In this document: piece by piece, positions 1-12,074 of the stretch | Position numbering within the stretch: position 1 is the stretch's first letter | Layout: the number at the start of each line of letters is the position of its first letter | NCBI RefSeq assembly: GCF_958979055.1 | Contig: NC_084886.1 | Coordinates: 7,571,154 to 7,635,153 of the forward strand | Length of the DNA stretch: 64,000 nt | Reading direction: 5' to 3' | Source: Alnus glutinosa | Lineage: Eukaryota; Streptophyta; Magnoliopsida; Fagales; Betulaceae | Made by a program: the position numbers and the translations under genes | The notes under the pieces: generated by a model | The model's input: the letters and a program-made list of their open reading frames with translations, nothing else | Database searches by the model: none | Told to the model about the DNA's origin: nothing

Positions 1-763
1 ATGATAAATCTCATGAGATTGTAACACATCAGATTGGAACCAAATTTTAAAAATAAAAATAAAAAAAAATGTTTGAATGTTTAACATTCCTCTTTTCTAT
101 CACCGTAACAAGTAGCATGACAAGAGAGAGATAATGGGAATTATATGAAAAGAGAGAGGCTAGAAACTTTGTAACTCGAGAACCTTTAAATGATTACTGT
201 TATATTTGGACGAAAAATACACAATATTGTGTTTTAACAGAAACACAGCCCTATGTTTATTGGCCTAAACACGTACACAACTCTTTCTCTGTTTCTCGAG
301 CCATACAGCCTATTTTATAAAAAACGTACAGAGAGTATATAGCAACATAATTAAATACTTGCCTTAACCAAAAAGAAAAAAGAAAATGAGTACGTACATG
401 TATTAAGAGAATAAACAGATCGAATGTATTCGCATATCTCTCAGTGTCTTGTTCAGATGCATATCAAGACAGGAATTTTATATTTTAGCATTCCTTATCA
501 GAAAGCTTGCATCTTAACATTGGTTACTAACACAAAACTTTGAACAGTAGATACATAAAAATGAAAGCCTGATGGAAACAGAACCATGCCATCCTCTAAA
601 AACTGAACTAACAGGAGCCAACAATCACACGTCACATAGGAAAACATTCATTTATCCTCAACGAGTCTATTCATATTTTGAGCAAGTCAATCATCTCCAT
701 TCATTATATCCTCAAAGGTGTTTCATAGTCACATAGCAAGAGAAGTTTCGTTTCCGTAAGGTG

Positions 764-954
764 GTATATATATAATAATAAAAACAGGTTGTAGTTACCC
801 GGCCAGTTATGAACTGGTTTTTTAAACTGCAATAACCGGTAACTGTAGTTTGGTACCCGATTATTCGGTTGCGGTTCTTTCCAGTTTTCTTGATTAGCGG
901 TTGTGGCGATTACCGATTATTTCTGGTTAATGACTGCCCCGCTTGTACACCCCT
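764..954 (+). mobile_element. Truncated hAT-like element, right end only
   Basis: The stretch repeats the GGTTA/CCGGTT-rich subterminal motif and ends in CTTGTACACCCCTA. Both are shared with the right half of the complete hAT element at 14,437-15,093. The left half is missing. There is no coding content. Confidence 0.6.
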
Positions 955-1192
955 ACTCACAGTGACCATGCCTAAGTCAATACTCTAGGCTTTAGCTGGG
1001 GGAGAGTGAAATAGTAAGAAAGCTAGTAAAACGTTGGTTAGATCAAATAGAGTAAGAATGTGCATATATATGAATCATATGGGCGTGGTGTGAGATAGCC
1101 TAAAACCCTATGCCAAAGAGGAGATCGTCCGTGGTGCATCCTGCTGCTAGTCTTGGGCTTGGTGTGGGCTTAGACATATGTGCATCTTTTTA

Positions 1193-1195
<3 letters not shown>

Positions 1196-1233
<38 letters not shown>
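1196..1233. repeat. Poly(T) tract
   Basis: An uninterrupted T run of 38 bases at the left edge of unit A. It may be a retroposon tail or simple slippage. Confidence 0.9.
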
Positions 1234-1235
<2 letters not shown>

Positions 1236-1892
1236 CTCTTTTAGCAGTCAGACCTTAGAAGGCTATCATTGGTGTGTGGCATGGTCCTCCACTTGGAAAA
1301 AAATTAAATTTCACCAGTTGAAAAGACAAATCGCAACAAGCCTACCCTAGAGGAGATATATTTGGTTTTTGGGAGAAGAGACAACCCATTATTGTTTTAG
1401 ATTTGGGCTCACAGTTTGGGCGGTCCACAGCCTCTACACAAGCTTGCGTTATTGTTGGTTTTTTCTTCTGGGCCTCATCTCATCAACTGTTGTTCTATTA
1501 TATCATCAACTGGCTAACCACTATGGGCTTTTCCCACTCCAGCACGAATATTTGACAAATTCATAACATTCGATAAAAAGAAAACAAAATAGATATTATC
1601 ATTATCAAGTTGGTTCTGTTCCACGTTTCCTTTATTTGTTACATTAATTTTACACCGCCGGGCATGAAGTATTTTAAGTTAATAGCACTTTTTTTTTTTA
1701 AAAAAAAAAAAAGGCCAAAAATTTCATTTCATAATCAAAATTTAAAATTGATGCATCTAATTATAAATTATAGTCATATAATGCCACATAATTCATATAT
1801 TCTAACTCATAAATATACAATTCATAGTAACCTAAACTATAGAGATTATGAATAAATGGTAACTGAATCACTTTACCACAAAAGATCGATAT

Positions 1893-2106
1893 TTTTTTTT
1901 TTTTTCTAACTCAATTGAGCTTAACTTTTAAAACTCGTCATAAGCTCGAACTCGTGATAAATGAGCTCGAGCTCTTGATAAAATCGGGCTCGAGCTTGTG
2001 ATATAAAAGCTCAACTCGAACTCGAACTCGAACTCAAACTCAAACTCATGATAAATTTAAATGAGTTAAGCTTAGACACGTACTACGTATCCCCTTTACA
2101 TCCCTA
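1893..2106. mobile_element. Degenerate element with AGCTCGAACTCG repeats
   Basis: Short repeats of the type CTCGAACTCGAACTCG fill this stretch, and it ends in CCTTTACATCCCTA, which resembles a hAT terminus (TAGGGATGTAAAGG on the other strand). The left end is not recognisable and I found no target duplication. It is probably a truncated non-autonomous hAT. Confidence 0.35.
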
Positions 2107-2273
2107 CTTGCAACTAACCTAACAAATAATAAAATAAAATAAAAATAACTAACAAAATAAATCATAACCTTCTCTCCATTTTACAATTATGTCGTGATTT
2201 ATGACTAGTCAACGTTTTGCATATTTTATATATTAATTAACTGTCTCTGTGTGACTCTAAATATCATCCCTAA

Positions 2274-3172
2274 GAGCACTAGTAGCAGTTACCCTATAAT
2301 GGTTCTCTTCCCTATATTTAGGGAAAATTTTAGAAAAAACCACAAAATAGCTCTCACAACAGGTTCCCTAAATATACATAAGGGCATTGGGTAGCTACAG
2401 TAATTCCCTATGTATTGGGTAGCACTGTAGCTACCCAATACATTATTTTACTTAAAAAAACAAACGTCTCTCTCCTCTCTCCTTCGCGTACTGACCTCTC
2501 TCACCCTCTCAACCCCGCCGAACTCGTTCTCCCATCGTTCTCCCACTGTTCTTTGTCGAGTAAATGCCAGCGCCCGGCCGGTTCAAGAAGAAAAAATCGT
2601 TCTCCCACCATTTGCATAGCAGCTTCAAGAAGAAGAGTTGCAGTTCTGGCAGGAATTTGTAGGAAAATGGCATTTGGGCTTCTGCAGGGGCTTTTAGCCG
2701 GAGATGAAAAATCGAAGAGTGGGGATTTTCTGAGGTTCAGGGAGTTTTGGAAAGAGAAAAAGCAAGCATTTTTACATAAGTTTCCGGGAAATCTTGGGGT
2801 TTCAGAGATGGGTTTTCGCTTCTTGACTTGTAAATGGGTCTTGAGTGAAGGCCTTTTGAGAGAGACGAGAGAGAGACAGAGAAGACGCAAATGAGAGAGA
2901 GAGAGAGAGAGAGAGGGGGGGTGGTTGGGAGGAGAAGATGGCAAGACGCAGAGACAAGTTGAGAGAAAGAAGAAAGACGGAGAAGATAGAGTTGAGAGAC
3001 AATCATATTTTTGGAATTAAAAAAAAAAATTATTAAAAGTAAAAAAATATTATTTTAATGATATAGGGAAAATTAAGGGAATCTATTGTGGAGTGTATTT
3101 AGATAGGGAACCAAAAAGTAGTTTTGTTCCCTAAATTTAGGGAAAATGGTTGGGTGTCTGCTGCTAGTGCTC
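2274..3172. mobile_element. PIF/Harbinger-type non-autonomous element
   Basis: The termini are inverted (GAGCACTAGTAGCAG on the left, CTGCTGCTAGTGCTC on the right) and flanked by the 3-bp duplication TAA (2,271-2,273 and 3,173-3,175), as expected for PIF/Harbinger (TWA target). It is 899 bp long. Further inverted similarity (CCCTATATTTAGGGAAAA-type text) lies inside both ends. The GC-richer core at about 2,460-2,960 has (CT)n/(GA)n ends and no recognisable transposase. The core could be captured host sequence. The other SOT units lack this insertion. Confidence 0.75.
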
Positions 3173-3848
3173 TAACATCGTGATTGATGAACGGTCAACT
3201 TTCGCTTATTTAAAACAATGTGGATAAGGGTGCATTTTAATATTGACAAATAAAAAAAAAAAAAAAAAGGGGGCAAATTGATCTGGATTCTCTAGATATA
3301 TAGTTTTTTTTGTTTCTTCTAATTCTCTAGACATATAGTTGCTTGCTTACGTAAAAAAGAGCTTTTAGAATTTGAATTTTATGTGTGATTCTGATACTTG
3401 TAGTCAAGTTATGCTCAATTTATTTAATTTATTGTACAATGCGTGATATTTGCTTTAATTCTACTTGATTCTACCTATTCTTATCATTTTTGCGTTGATT
3501 TTTTTTTTTATTAAAATATTATAACGCCATTAATTTAGTACGTGACAATTCAAAATTCACCAATTATTTAACTTCACTCTTTGACTACTAGATACCTCTA
3601 CGACTACTTGTCATTAAGTTAATATTTTTTCCTACTTCAAATATGGAGGATCCTTTTCATTTTAAATGGAATGTAATCATATTTATTTTATGATCATGGT
3701 TGAAAATTGTTACATTTAATTAATGTAAAATCATATACACAATTAGATGCACACATTTTTAATTATGACAATAAAATAAACACTATTATTTTATTGAAAG
3801 TGTAGAGGATCATTGTCCACCCACTAGCTAGGCAACAAATTTTTCCCT

Positions 3849-3879
<31 letters not shown>

Positions 3880-4434
3880 TTTTTGGCCCACTAATTGGGA
3901 ATTGATTCCTAAATTATTGCTATGACTCATAATCCACTAAAACTAAAAAACTCGAACTTTTAAGAAACATTTTCGTTTTTCTTTCTACGTGAACTTAATT
4001 TTAAGTAAACTTAACGGTGCTGCTTATTTTATATATATATATATAATTCCATCATAGGTGTGTTAAACGACATAAATATCAAAACACAATCTTAATTAAT
4101 ATTATCACATATATATAAAAGAGTGAAAAATCAGAAAAATACAACAAAGGGTTTACTCGGAGGCTCATCAGAAGATGTCAACGTCGTACACATTGACACT
4201 AACAAAGATTCACATAATCATAGGTATGATACATTGATAATTAATGACGATCCAATTACTTGAAGACCTAAAGTGACCTTAACTAACATATATATACATC
4301 AAAGAGTGACAAATCAGAGAATACAAAGAACATTTTATTCGGAGGCTAAAGGCTGATCATAGATGCCAATGCAAAGTGGTTTATACAATAATAATGGATT
4401 GGAAATGATCATGATGCCACCGGAATATATATGC

Positions 4435-5444
4435 CTAAAATCTTAACCCAGTACCATGAAACTTCTCTTCAGTAATGCTGTCTAATTTTTCTATCATCTC
4501 CGCTGTCAAGTGATTCATCCAATCTCCAACCTCACCTCGACGAAAAAATGCATTGTTCTCCATGCCGGCGAGCACTTTCCCCCTTTTATTCACCTCCAAG
4601 TTGCTCAAATTGTCAAAACTACACAACCTTAAGATATTATCCTCAACACCTTGGGCATTTTCTTCTGGGGACAAAGGGCACCCCAAGAACTCACCTAGTC
4701 TCCTCAAATTGGCAGCGGGCTGCTCTTTCATTTCCTCGTACTTCAAGAAAAGTATCTTCTGAGGGTTTTCTAAGCTTTTCTTCCAATATCCCAATACATT
4801 ATCCCAATAAGGCCCGTACAAACTCACTCCCCTACAAAACATATCAAAAGCCTCTTCAAGTGAATTGGTGCCCTGACTCGTGTGTTTCAACTTGTTCGTG
4901 AAGTGCCAAAGTGACACAAAAGTGTCCTTAGGGTTCCTACACAAATACACAACCTTGCAAGCCGAGGAGTCCGCCTTCACAGACGCGGGTAGCAACACAA
5001 AAGGTAAATGAGTTGAAAAGAGCCTCGGCGAGGCAAAGGAGGCTAGGTGAGGTCTGGAACCTGGTTTTCAGTGTATAGATCGATATCCAAGCAGGGCACG
5101 AGATCATGAGGGTTGTTGGTGAGCAGAGGGTGTTGTCGAGGGTCCGGATAACGCACACGGTTAACCAAGGCGAACAAGATTGCCTTCAGCCAAGTGGTGC
5201 CTGCTTTGGGGGTGGAGACGAGGAGGATATCAGCGTCATGAGCTTGGAAGTGTTTTTGAAATGCGACAACTCCTTTCATGTATCTAGTGTTGATCCAACA
5301 ACCTTGGTACTGAAGGATATAACTTGCAACCCAGCCTTTTTCTCTGGGCAGGGAGGTTATGTCGACGTCGCTGCAATATTCTTGGGTCAGTTCATTTTCT
5401 TGCAAGTACTTGGGAAGCGTAGAAGGTGGTTGAACTGAAGACAT
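4435..5444 (-). pseudogene. SOT-1: cytosolic sulfotransferase, broken by a 5-nt insertion
   Basis: This is a PAPS-dependent cytosolic sulfotransferase of the plant SOT family (transfer of sulfate from PAPS to a small hydroxylated acceptor). The N-terminal part (5,043-5,444) contains STPKAGTTWLKAIL, the 5'-phosphosulfate loop. The C-terminal part contains the VVYLCRNPKDTFVS 3'-phosphate site and RRGEVGDW near the end. Compared with SOT-2, -3 and -4, five extra bases (CTAGG on the plus strand, 5,043-5,047) sit after the codons for PDLT. They create an immediate TAG and shift the frame, separating the PAPS loop from the catalytic-His segment. The rest is open and close to its paralogues, so inactivation is probably recent. 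The start is placed at the conserved M-S-S-V-Q methionine. An in-frame ATG 18 codons further upstream (5,498) lies in the leader shared with SOT-2. Confidence 0.85.
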
Positions 5445-5517
5445 GTTTTGAAGGTAAGGGTAGTACTTAGTAGGATTGCCTTGGAGCAGCACTCTCACTA
5501 AGTTCTGTGAGACTCTC

Positions 5518-5528
5518 TATTTATATCT
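5518..5528 (-). promoter_or_regulatory. Probable TATA box of SOT-1
   Basis: Reads GATATAAATAG on the minus strand, about 75 bp upstream of the conserved start codon. The leader around it is shared with SOT-2. Confidence 0.5.
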
Positions 5529-5732
5529 CTCTCCCTAATTTCGATAACTTTTTTTTCTTTTTTAAAACTAATCAATTGATCTGTTTTATTTATATGGGTT
5601 CTAGTTGAAAGAAAAAAAATGATATGTTTTTTCCATATGAATCCTATATATTTAATGATTAATTTTTTTAAAAAAAAGTAGTTGAAATTGTACGTGAATC
5701 ATGACGGGTTTATATAAAATGAATCGGGCTTA

Positions 5733-6136
5733 GAGCATTTCTAGTAGTCTCATCAAATTTTACTCACTAAAATAGCTAAAAATTACTTTTCTCTATTCTG
5801 GTAAGTCACTTTTTTAAAATTCTCTCAGCAGCCCCATCATTTTAACTATTCACTATCACTATTCCATAAAATAAGGACATCATCGTGTATGAGAGATGGA
5901 AGATGGGTGAAGAAAATGAGAGAAAAAAAGAAAAAAATGTGCTGATTATGTGAGAGAGAAATGAGAAATAAAATTGGTGAGTGTAAATGTCTCATCTAAA
6001 TTGGTGAGTAATTCCACTCATCAAAACTTTTTGGTTAAAGTGGTGAGGCTGCTGGGATTGGTTTTTTAGTATTTTCATCAAATTGACTCACCAAAATAAC
6101 TAAACAATTACTCTGATGAGGCTACTAGAAATGCTC
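5733..6136. mobile_element. Tourist-like (PIF/Harbinger) MITE upstream of SOT-1
   Basis: The inverted termini are GAGCATTTCTAGTAG and CTACTAGAAATGCTC, flanked by TTA on both sides (5,730-5,732 and 6,137-6,139). It is 404 bp long. The equivalent site in unit B (about 15,195-15,205) is uninterrupted, so the insertion postdates the A/B duplication. Non-coding. Confidence 0.8.
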
Positions 6137-7141
6137 TTACATGCTTTAAAAAAAAAAAAAAAGGAACGGTTTAGATTAAACTTGACAATTTTGAAGCCAA
6201 ACGACGCGGTGGAGGTAAGAAACCGTTAAACCAATTCACCCCGTCTCTTTTCTTCTGGGCAGCGCGGGAATGAGGTCATTGATTACGGGCCGGCATCGAT
6301 GATCTCCAAGATTTGGCGCCTTCGACGAATAGCAAGCCAGCTTGATGACTACACGTTGGACCTCAAGGTCTGACTCAGCCGTGGGTTCACCTACGAGCTA
6401 GCAGACTTGCTTGGACGGGTTCGAGAACACAACTGTGAGGGGCTAGCTAATAGCCAGTCACATGGATGGACTTCGGGGATCATGAAGATGCTCATAAAAC
6501 TCGTGTTCGTATACGGTATATCTATGCACTCTCTCTCTCTCTCTCTCTCATTACTATGACTCTCTCTGTCACTATATTTGACCCAACGATTAGTTTTGGA
6601 GAGTCAAATTTAACTATTATCTTTTGTTTTTGGTCTCCAGCAAGCAGCAGTAGTCACAATAAAATTTTTCTAATGTAAATAATAATAATAGTTAAAATAG
6701 TTATTGAAAAAGTACAATTCTCTCCTCTCTCTCTTTTTTTTTTTTTTTTTTTTTTAATACTCTCTTCAACAAATTTTAATTATATTCTTTATTTGATTTA
6801 AATATTATTTTGTGTGGAAGAGAGTGTGAAAGAAATAAAGAAGAGAGAGTGTGAAAGAAAGAAAGGAAGATAGAGAAAACAATAAAAAAATTGTTTGTAG
6901 TGTAAATAATAAATAAGCAAAAAATTGACTAAAAAAAAAAGAAGCAAAAAATCTCTCTCTCTTGGAAATGGATCTTCTCCAGTTAGTTACAAGTGTAGGA
7001 GTATTTTTATCTTTTCATATTTTTTAGGACAAAAATGCCTCTACACTACAATTAAATGGATATTCTCCAATTCAACTAAACTGGAGAGGATCTTAATACG
7101 CAGTAGAGTTACAGAGAGAGAGAGAGAGAGGGATCAAGATC

Positions 7142-7167
7142 CTCTCCAGTTCAACTGAACTGGAGAG
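7142..7167. repeat. Near-perfect 26-bp palindrome
   Basis: CTCTCCAGTTCA is followed after 2 bases by TGAACTGGAGAG. Related half-copies (CTCCAATTCAACTAAACTGGAGAG, about 7,063-7,086, and TTCTCCAGTTAG, about 6,973) lie just upstream. This suggests a small foldback/MITE covering roughly 6,950-7,190 next to a (GA)n tract. Confidence 0.6.
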
Positions 7168-7214
7168 AACCCATTATAATTAGGCCTAAGTTTGTCTTAA
7201 TTTTGTATATTTTA

Positions 7215-7490
7215 TAGGATTAAACACTCTTTTGGCACACGTGGTTTGACAACTTTATTTTTTGCTCATACACTTTCATTTGTATCACAGATGGTACTTG
7301 TGCTTTGCGAAAAGACGGAGATGGTACAACCGTCTATTTTTTTGTCCAAAACTAACGTCTGGCCATGTCATCGAATAGGTGTCGGTGTAATAATGTGACA
7401 TGTCTCTCTCATATACAACGTCAGTGCCACGTTAGCGTTGATTGGGCTACCAATTGTTTTATTTTATTTTATTTTAAGGATTTTTTAAAA

Positions 7491-7527
<37 letters not shown>

Positions 7528-7753
7528 AAAAAACGGAAAGGGTGGCTTAACCACCCCTTTGGGCCACATAGGAGTGGCTGAAACCACCCCTATTTGGCCT
7601 GGGAATGGCCCTCAATGGTCAAAACCACCTTTTCTCTTTTTACTTTAATTTATTTTATTTTTTCATTTTGTCCCTTAAGGATGGCTGACCCACCCCAATG
7701 GCACGTCCACCCTCATTTTGACCCTCGGGGGTAGCTCCTTCAATTTTATTTTA

Positions 7754-7800
<47 letters not shown>

Positions 7801-7850
7801 CTAACCACATCATCACTAACGTAGCACTAACGTTGCATTTGGGGTGTAGT
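7215..7850. mobile_element. Mutator-like non-autonomous element, right end lost
   Basis: The left end (GGATTAAACACTCTTTTGG, then text on GATGGTAC and CCGTCTATTTTTTTGTCC) corresponds to the long terminal repeat of the element at 54,651-55,335. Inside are GGGTGGCT/AACCACCCC hairpins that recur in that element and at 58,465-59,964, plus long A runs. The matching right terminus is not present. Confidence 0.55.
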
Positions 7851-7854
7851 ACAT

Positions 7855-8150
7855 CTAACGGTTTATGTACATGATTCTATATTGTTTAAATTTTTTAAAA
7901 AAGATATGAATATTGATATTATGTCAACCGTTAGATATATCCATTTTAAATCATGATCATAAATATAGATATTTTATTCATTTTATCTTACATATTCCAT
8001 TTAAATCACTTTACGTCAATCAATATAAAATAAATGTGATACATACGTTTTATTGGAGACAATTTTATATGCACGGTATGAATCATAAAGAATTATTATA
8101 TGATATATCTACATGAGGAGGGGCTCGTGGGTAATAGAAAACTTGAAAAT
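7855..8150. repeat. Orphan partial SOT unit without a SOT gene
   Basis: The text from TTATGTACATGATTCTATATTG to GAGGAGGGGCTCGTGGGTAA repeats 9,797-10,080 (unit B) and 23,908-24,190 (unit D). No sulfotransferase follows it, so it is a truncated fifth copy of the duplicated flank or a remnant of unequal crossing-over. Confidence 0.65.
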
Positions 8151-9062
8151 GGTGCTAAAAGTCATAAAGAAATGAATTTTAGGTTGGGTGGCAAGATCGA
8201 GTTGAGTCTGGTAAGATTTAGGAGACCTATATATAAATATAATTGTCAATCTTTAAAAGCATATTTAGTGCGTGACCAACGGTATGATTTGTCCTCCTCC
8301 TTTTGTACGTTTCTTTCATGCAAACTTTTCATATATATATATATATATATATTCCAATTTTCAGCAAGTGGGATCACCCAATTGTTGTCGATTATGATTT
8401 CGTACCACATTTATCTCAAGCCAATTAGAATGAATGGGCCCATAACTATTTTCTTTGCTTTTCAATAGCCTCTCATAACGCTGTTATTATTGTCGGTCCA
8501 TATGATTTAAAAAATGGCCCATATTGAATCATTGATGCGGATAGGGTGGGTTTTTTTTTTTTTTTTTTTAGTTTAATTGGATGTGTCCTTTAATTTTATA
8601 AAATCTTGTTAGATGCTTTGATTTAACGTAAAGTATATTATTAAATGCACAAACTTTAATTTAAATCTTAATAATAAAATGGATGGTTCATCCATATAAA
8701 AACGTGAGTTACATCTTTTGAATTCATAGATAATTCAAAGAGCTGGTTTAGAGTTGTCAAAATTAATGGCAACTATAATGTTGGCGAGATATATGCTGAT
8801 AAAAATTGTATAGAAGTTATAAACGTATCATATCTTTATAAAATTACAGCGTGAATCATGATTCGTTTATATGAAAAATAATATTTGTACACATTTTTTT
8901 GTATGCACGCTCACATTTAATGTGGGATCTATGCATGGAACCTATGATAGGATTCTACAAATGTAGAAGATTGGGTTATGATATGTTAGAACAATTTTCG
9001 ATATAGTGACAGACATTTTCATTGGTACTTGTTTTGATTGCTACAAAATAATAAAAGCAAAG
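8151..9062. other. No gene recognised
   Basis: AT-rich spacer with a short TA run (about 8,332-8,350) and poly(T). Reading frames here are short and resemble nothing I know. Confidence 0.6.
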
Positions 9063-9300
9063 GAGTTTGTTAGGAGTGCCGGTCGGATCTCACTCCGATA
9101 TGACTATAAACGAGTCGATTCGAGTCAAGTTTAGGCATTCTCAGACCAGCTCGTTGGAGTAATGGCCTAACTCGAAATTGAGCTCGGAACTAATAAGCCA
9201 AGCATTTCGAGTCAATCCGAGTACTCGACTCGCTTGAGTCGACTCGAGCTCGGGACACAATCAACAATTTGTTGGATGGTTGATCCGAGCCCAAACTCGA
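9063..9300. repeat. Repeat rich in GAGTCGA/CTCGAG motifs
   Basis: Many copies of ACTCGAGTCGA-like text, similar in style to the subterminal repeats of plant hAT elements and to 1,893-2,106. I see no clear termini. It abuts unit B. Confidence 0.35.
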
Positions 9301-10118
9301 GTCGAGACTCGATTAAGAAGTGTTTCGTGCCTTAATTGGGAAGCCCTGCAATTTCACCCGCTGAAAAGACAAATCGCATCTAGCCTACCCTGGAGGAGGA
9401 GATATATTTGGTTTTGGGAGAAGAGACAACCCATTAATGTTTCAGATTTGAGCTCACAGTTTGGGCGGTCCACAGCCTCTACACAAGCTTGTGTTATTCT
9501 TCGTTTTTTCTTTTGGGCCCCATCTCATCAACTGTTGTTATAGGGATGGGCTAACCACTATGGGCTTTTCCCACTCCAGCACAAATATTTGACAAAATAG
9601 ACAGTGTTACTGTATTATCAAGTTGGTTCTGTTCCACATTTTCTTTATTTATTACACTAATTTTATACTAGTTGAAATAACGTGTTTTAAGTTGTTAGCA
9701 CATTTTTTTTTTTAATAAAAAAAAGAAAGAAAAAAGGGACAAAGATCTTCTCAATTTCATTTCATGGTCAAAATTTAAGTTAATATATTTAACTGTTTAT
9801 GATATGATGTTATATTATTTAAATTTTTTAAAAGAGATGTGAACATTAATATTATGTCAACAGTTAGATATATTAATTTTAAATTATGATCATAAATATA
9901 AATATTTTATTCATTTTATCCTATATATTCCAATTAAATCACTTTACACTGACCGTCATAAAATAAATGTAATAAATAAATATTATTGGACACAATTTTA
10001 TATGCACGGTGTGAGTCATGAAGTATTATTATATGATATATCTATAGGAGGAGGGGCTCGTGGGTAATAGAAAACTTGCACCTAACCCAACAAACAATAA
10101 AATAAAATAAAAATAACT

Positions 10119-10330
10119 TGACCCGCATCAATGCTCAACTTGTTGATTTGTGGAACTTGTAACTTTCTGTCTGTATTTGTTGTAATGATTTGTTCTCTGC
10201 TCTGTTTTGGGCAGGGAGTGTTTTTGTTCCTTTTATGAACTTTGCATCCAGCGTTTTGCTGGAGAGGGATGTTGTATGCAGTGTTTGATCAATGAAGGCT
10301 TTAATTCATAAAAAAATAAAAATAAAATCT
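10119..10330 (+). mobile_element. L1-type LINE, 3' end only
   Basis: The end is a short non-coding 3' region with AATGAAGGCTTTAATTCATAAAAAA and an A-rich tail. The 12-bp repeat ATAAAAATAACT flanks it (10,107-10,118 and 10,331-10,342). Units A and D show the uninterrupted sequence at this point. This is a typical heavily 5'-truncated L1 insertion. Confidence 0.7.
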
Positions 10331-10528
10331 ATAAAAATAACTAACAAAATAAATCACCAACTTTTAACACGTTGTGGGATTAAAAATTTGCTAAGCTTCC
10401 TAATTATCTCCCGCGCCACAAGTGTCAAATTATTAATTTTTAACTTAATTTTTGTGCAAAATTATGTATAGAAGGAAAAAATAAATTCAATTTAACTATA
10501 CTCCCACTTGTTAAAATAGTCTAGGCAT

Positions 10529-10534
<6 letters not shown>

Positions 10535-10587
<53 letters not shown>
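10535..10587. repeat. (TA)n microsatellite
   Basis: About 26 uninterrupted TA dinucleotides. Confidence 0.95.
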
Positions 10588-10591
<4 letters not shown>

Positions 10592-10649
10592 ACATTCGCA
10601 TATATAAAACTAACAAAGGTTTCCATTCTCTAACAAGTTCCTGCAGTGG

Positions 10650-11290
10650 TGAGGCTGTGGGACTTGTTATAATGATGACTTGAGTTCTACTCCCTATATG
10701 CTCATAAAACAACAGGTTTCATTTTTTTAACTAAACCAGGAAGCACCAAATTGGGCTGAGTCGACTAACTCAAATAATATAATTTTTTTTTTCTTTTTAA
10801 TAAAACTAGTGAAATGGGCCATGCCCATTCTGGTTTTAAAGATACAAAACCTACACAATGCTTCTTGTTTGTGTTTCAATATCACTGTCGCCATAGTCGC
10901 ACACACAAAACACACTATCACAAACACAGTGCCACACAACCATGGCCGTCACTATTGTAGCCCGTCGCCGGAGGCCACTACACGCTCTTCTTCCAGCAGC
11001 AGTACAGTCACCGCTTGCCACGGGTTCCTCTTCTTCCTTTTCCTTTTTTTTTTTTTAAACGCAACACCACCATTTTGTTTTACAGTGCGGCAACAACACG
11101 CTACCACATAATGGTGCACCGTCATGACGTTTTGGAAGGGATTTCAGCCCCTTTGAACACACATGACTGAAATTGTAAGGCACGGTGGTGCTCTTGTCAT
11201 TGCACGACACTTATATGTGCATTGGTGTGGTGGAGCACCGCCATAAATGACAGAAACACAGTAATGTGTAAAACATGAGAATTATAACCT
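10650..11290. other. No supported gene
   Basis: A moderately open frame (about 10,809-11,111, plus) has no recognisable domain and lies just before a reversed Copia primer-binding site. It is likely retrotransposon internal sequence or spacer. Confidence 0.45.
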
Positions 11291-11292
11291 GG

Positions 11293-11690
11293 CTTTAATA
11301 CCAATGTTAGAAATAGAATTGTTATGCACATTGGAATAGAGCAAACCTTATATGCACTGCAATCAAATATTGTTCCATGTGATTTTTAATAAGCCTTTTC
11401 TTCTTGGTGGTAGAATACATGCACTACCAAAAAGTAATAGAATAATATTCACAATATCCACAGTCTAGATGCATAGTAAAAATTGAAAGTCTTGTATTTT
11501 TCTCAGATAAAACTTCACTCAACCCATTTAACATGAGACTATTTATAGAGAACAGTTTGTAGCAGTTTGGAGTAATTATACTGTAGGAAAATTAACTAAA
11601 AAATAATCAATTATATTTTACAATAGCCAAACATTTTATCGCCTGGCTTGAATGGTGAGAGGCGTGTCCATGTGGACACCCCTTCATATT
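11293..11690 (-). mobile_element. Copia-type LTR fragment, reversed
   Basis: On the minus strand the text ATTTCTAACA is followed by TTGGTATTAAAGCC, a decayed version of the Met-tRNA primer-binding site TGGTATCAGAGC that follows a 5' LTR. The LTR would run rightwards from 11,308. Its distal part is shared with unit C (16,305-16,440), which lacks the primer-site end. The outer boundary is uncertain. Confidence 0.45.
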
Positions 11691-12043
11691 CAATAGTATT
11701 ATTGGAGACAATTTTATATGCTTGCCGACACCGTGAATCATGAAGCATTGTATGATATATCTGTATGAGGAGGGGCTCGTGGGTAATAGAAAACTTGCAA
11801 CTAACCTAACAAAGAATAAAATAAAACAAAATAAATTACTAAATCAGCGTTTTTCATATTTTATATATTTTATCTTAAATAAAATATAACTGTACGTCTC
11901 TATTATTGAAAGATTCGTATGTGATAGGGAAGATAGACTTGCAGGCAAAAGCACGACAAAAAATCTAAAACAACGTGGATAACGGTGCATTTTAATATTG
12001 AGAAAAAAAATAAAAATAAAAAAAAGGGCAAATTGATCTAGAG

Positions 12044-12074
<31 letters not shown>

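Larger units (their letters stand above)
1275..6360. repeat. SOT duplication unit A (contains SOT-1)
   Basis: Segments here recur in the same order in units B, C and D. The block around 1,320-1,565 matches 9,355-9,595. The text around 3,230 (GGTGCATTTTAATATTGAC) and 3,366-3,480 matches 11,981/12,111, 16,781/16,911 and 24,391/25,311. The block 6,150-6,290 matches 15,230-15,335. The unit is inflated by PIF/Harbinger elements at 2,274-3,172 and 5,733-6,136. Edges are approximate. Confidence 0.7.

Noticed and set aside
2415-2944. Overlapping open frames of 147-159 codons on both strands
   Set aside because: They lie in the core of a PIF/Harbinger element, are low-complexity (Ser/Leu or Arg/Lys from CT/GA runs) and have no recognisable domain.
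4548-5438. Plus-strand frames of about 70-117 codons over the SOT genes (also at 13,037, 17,793, 18,391, 28,643 and 29,241)
   Set aside because: They are antisense shadows of SOT codons. They recur in every SOT copy only because the coding strand is conserved.
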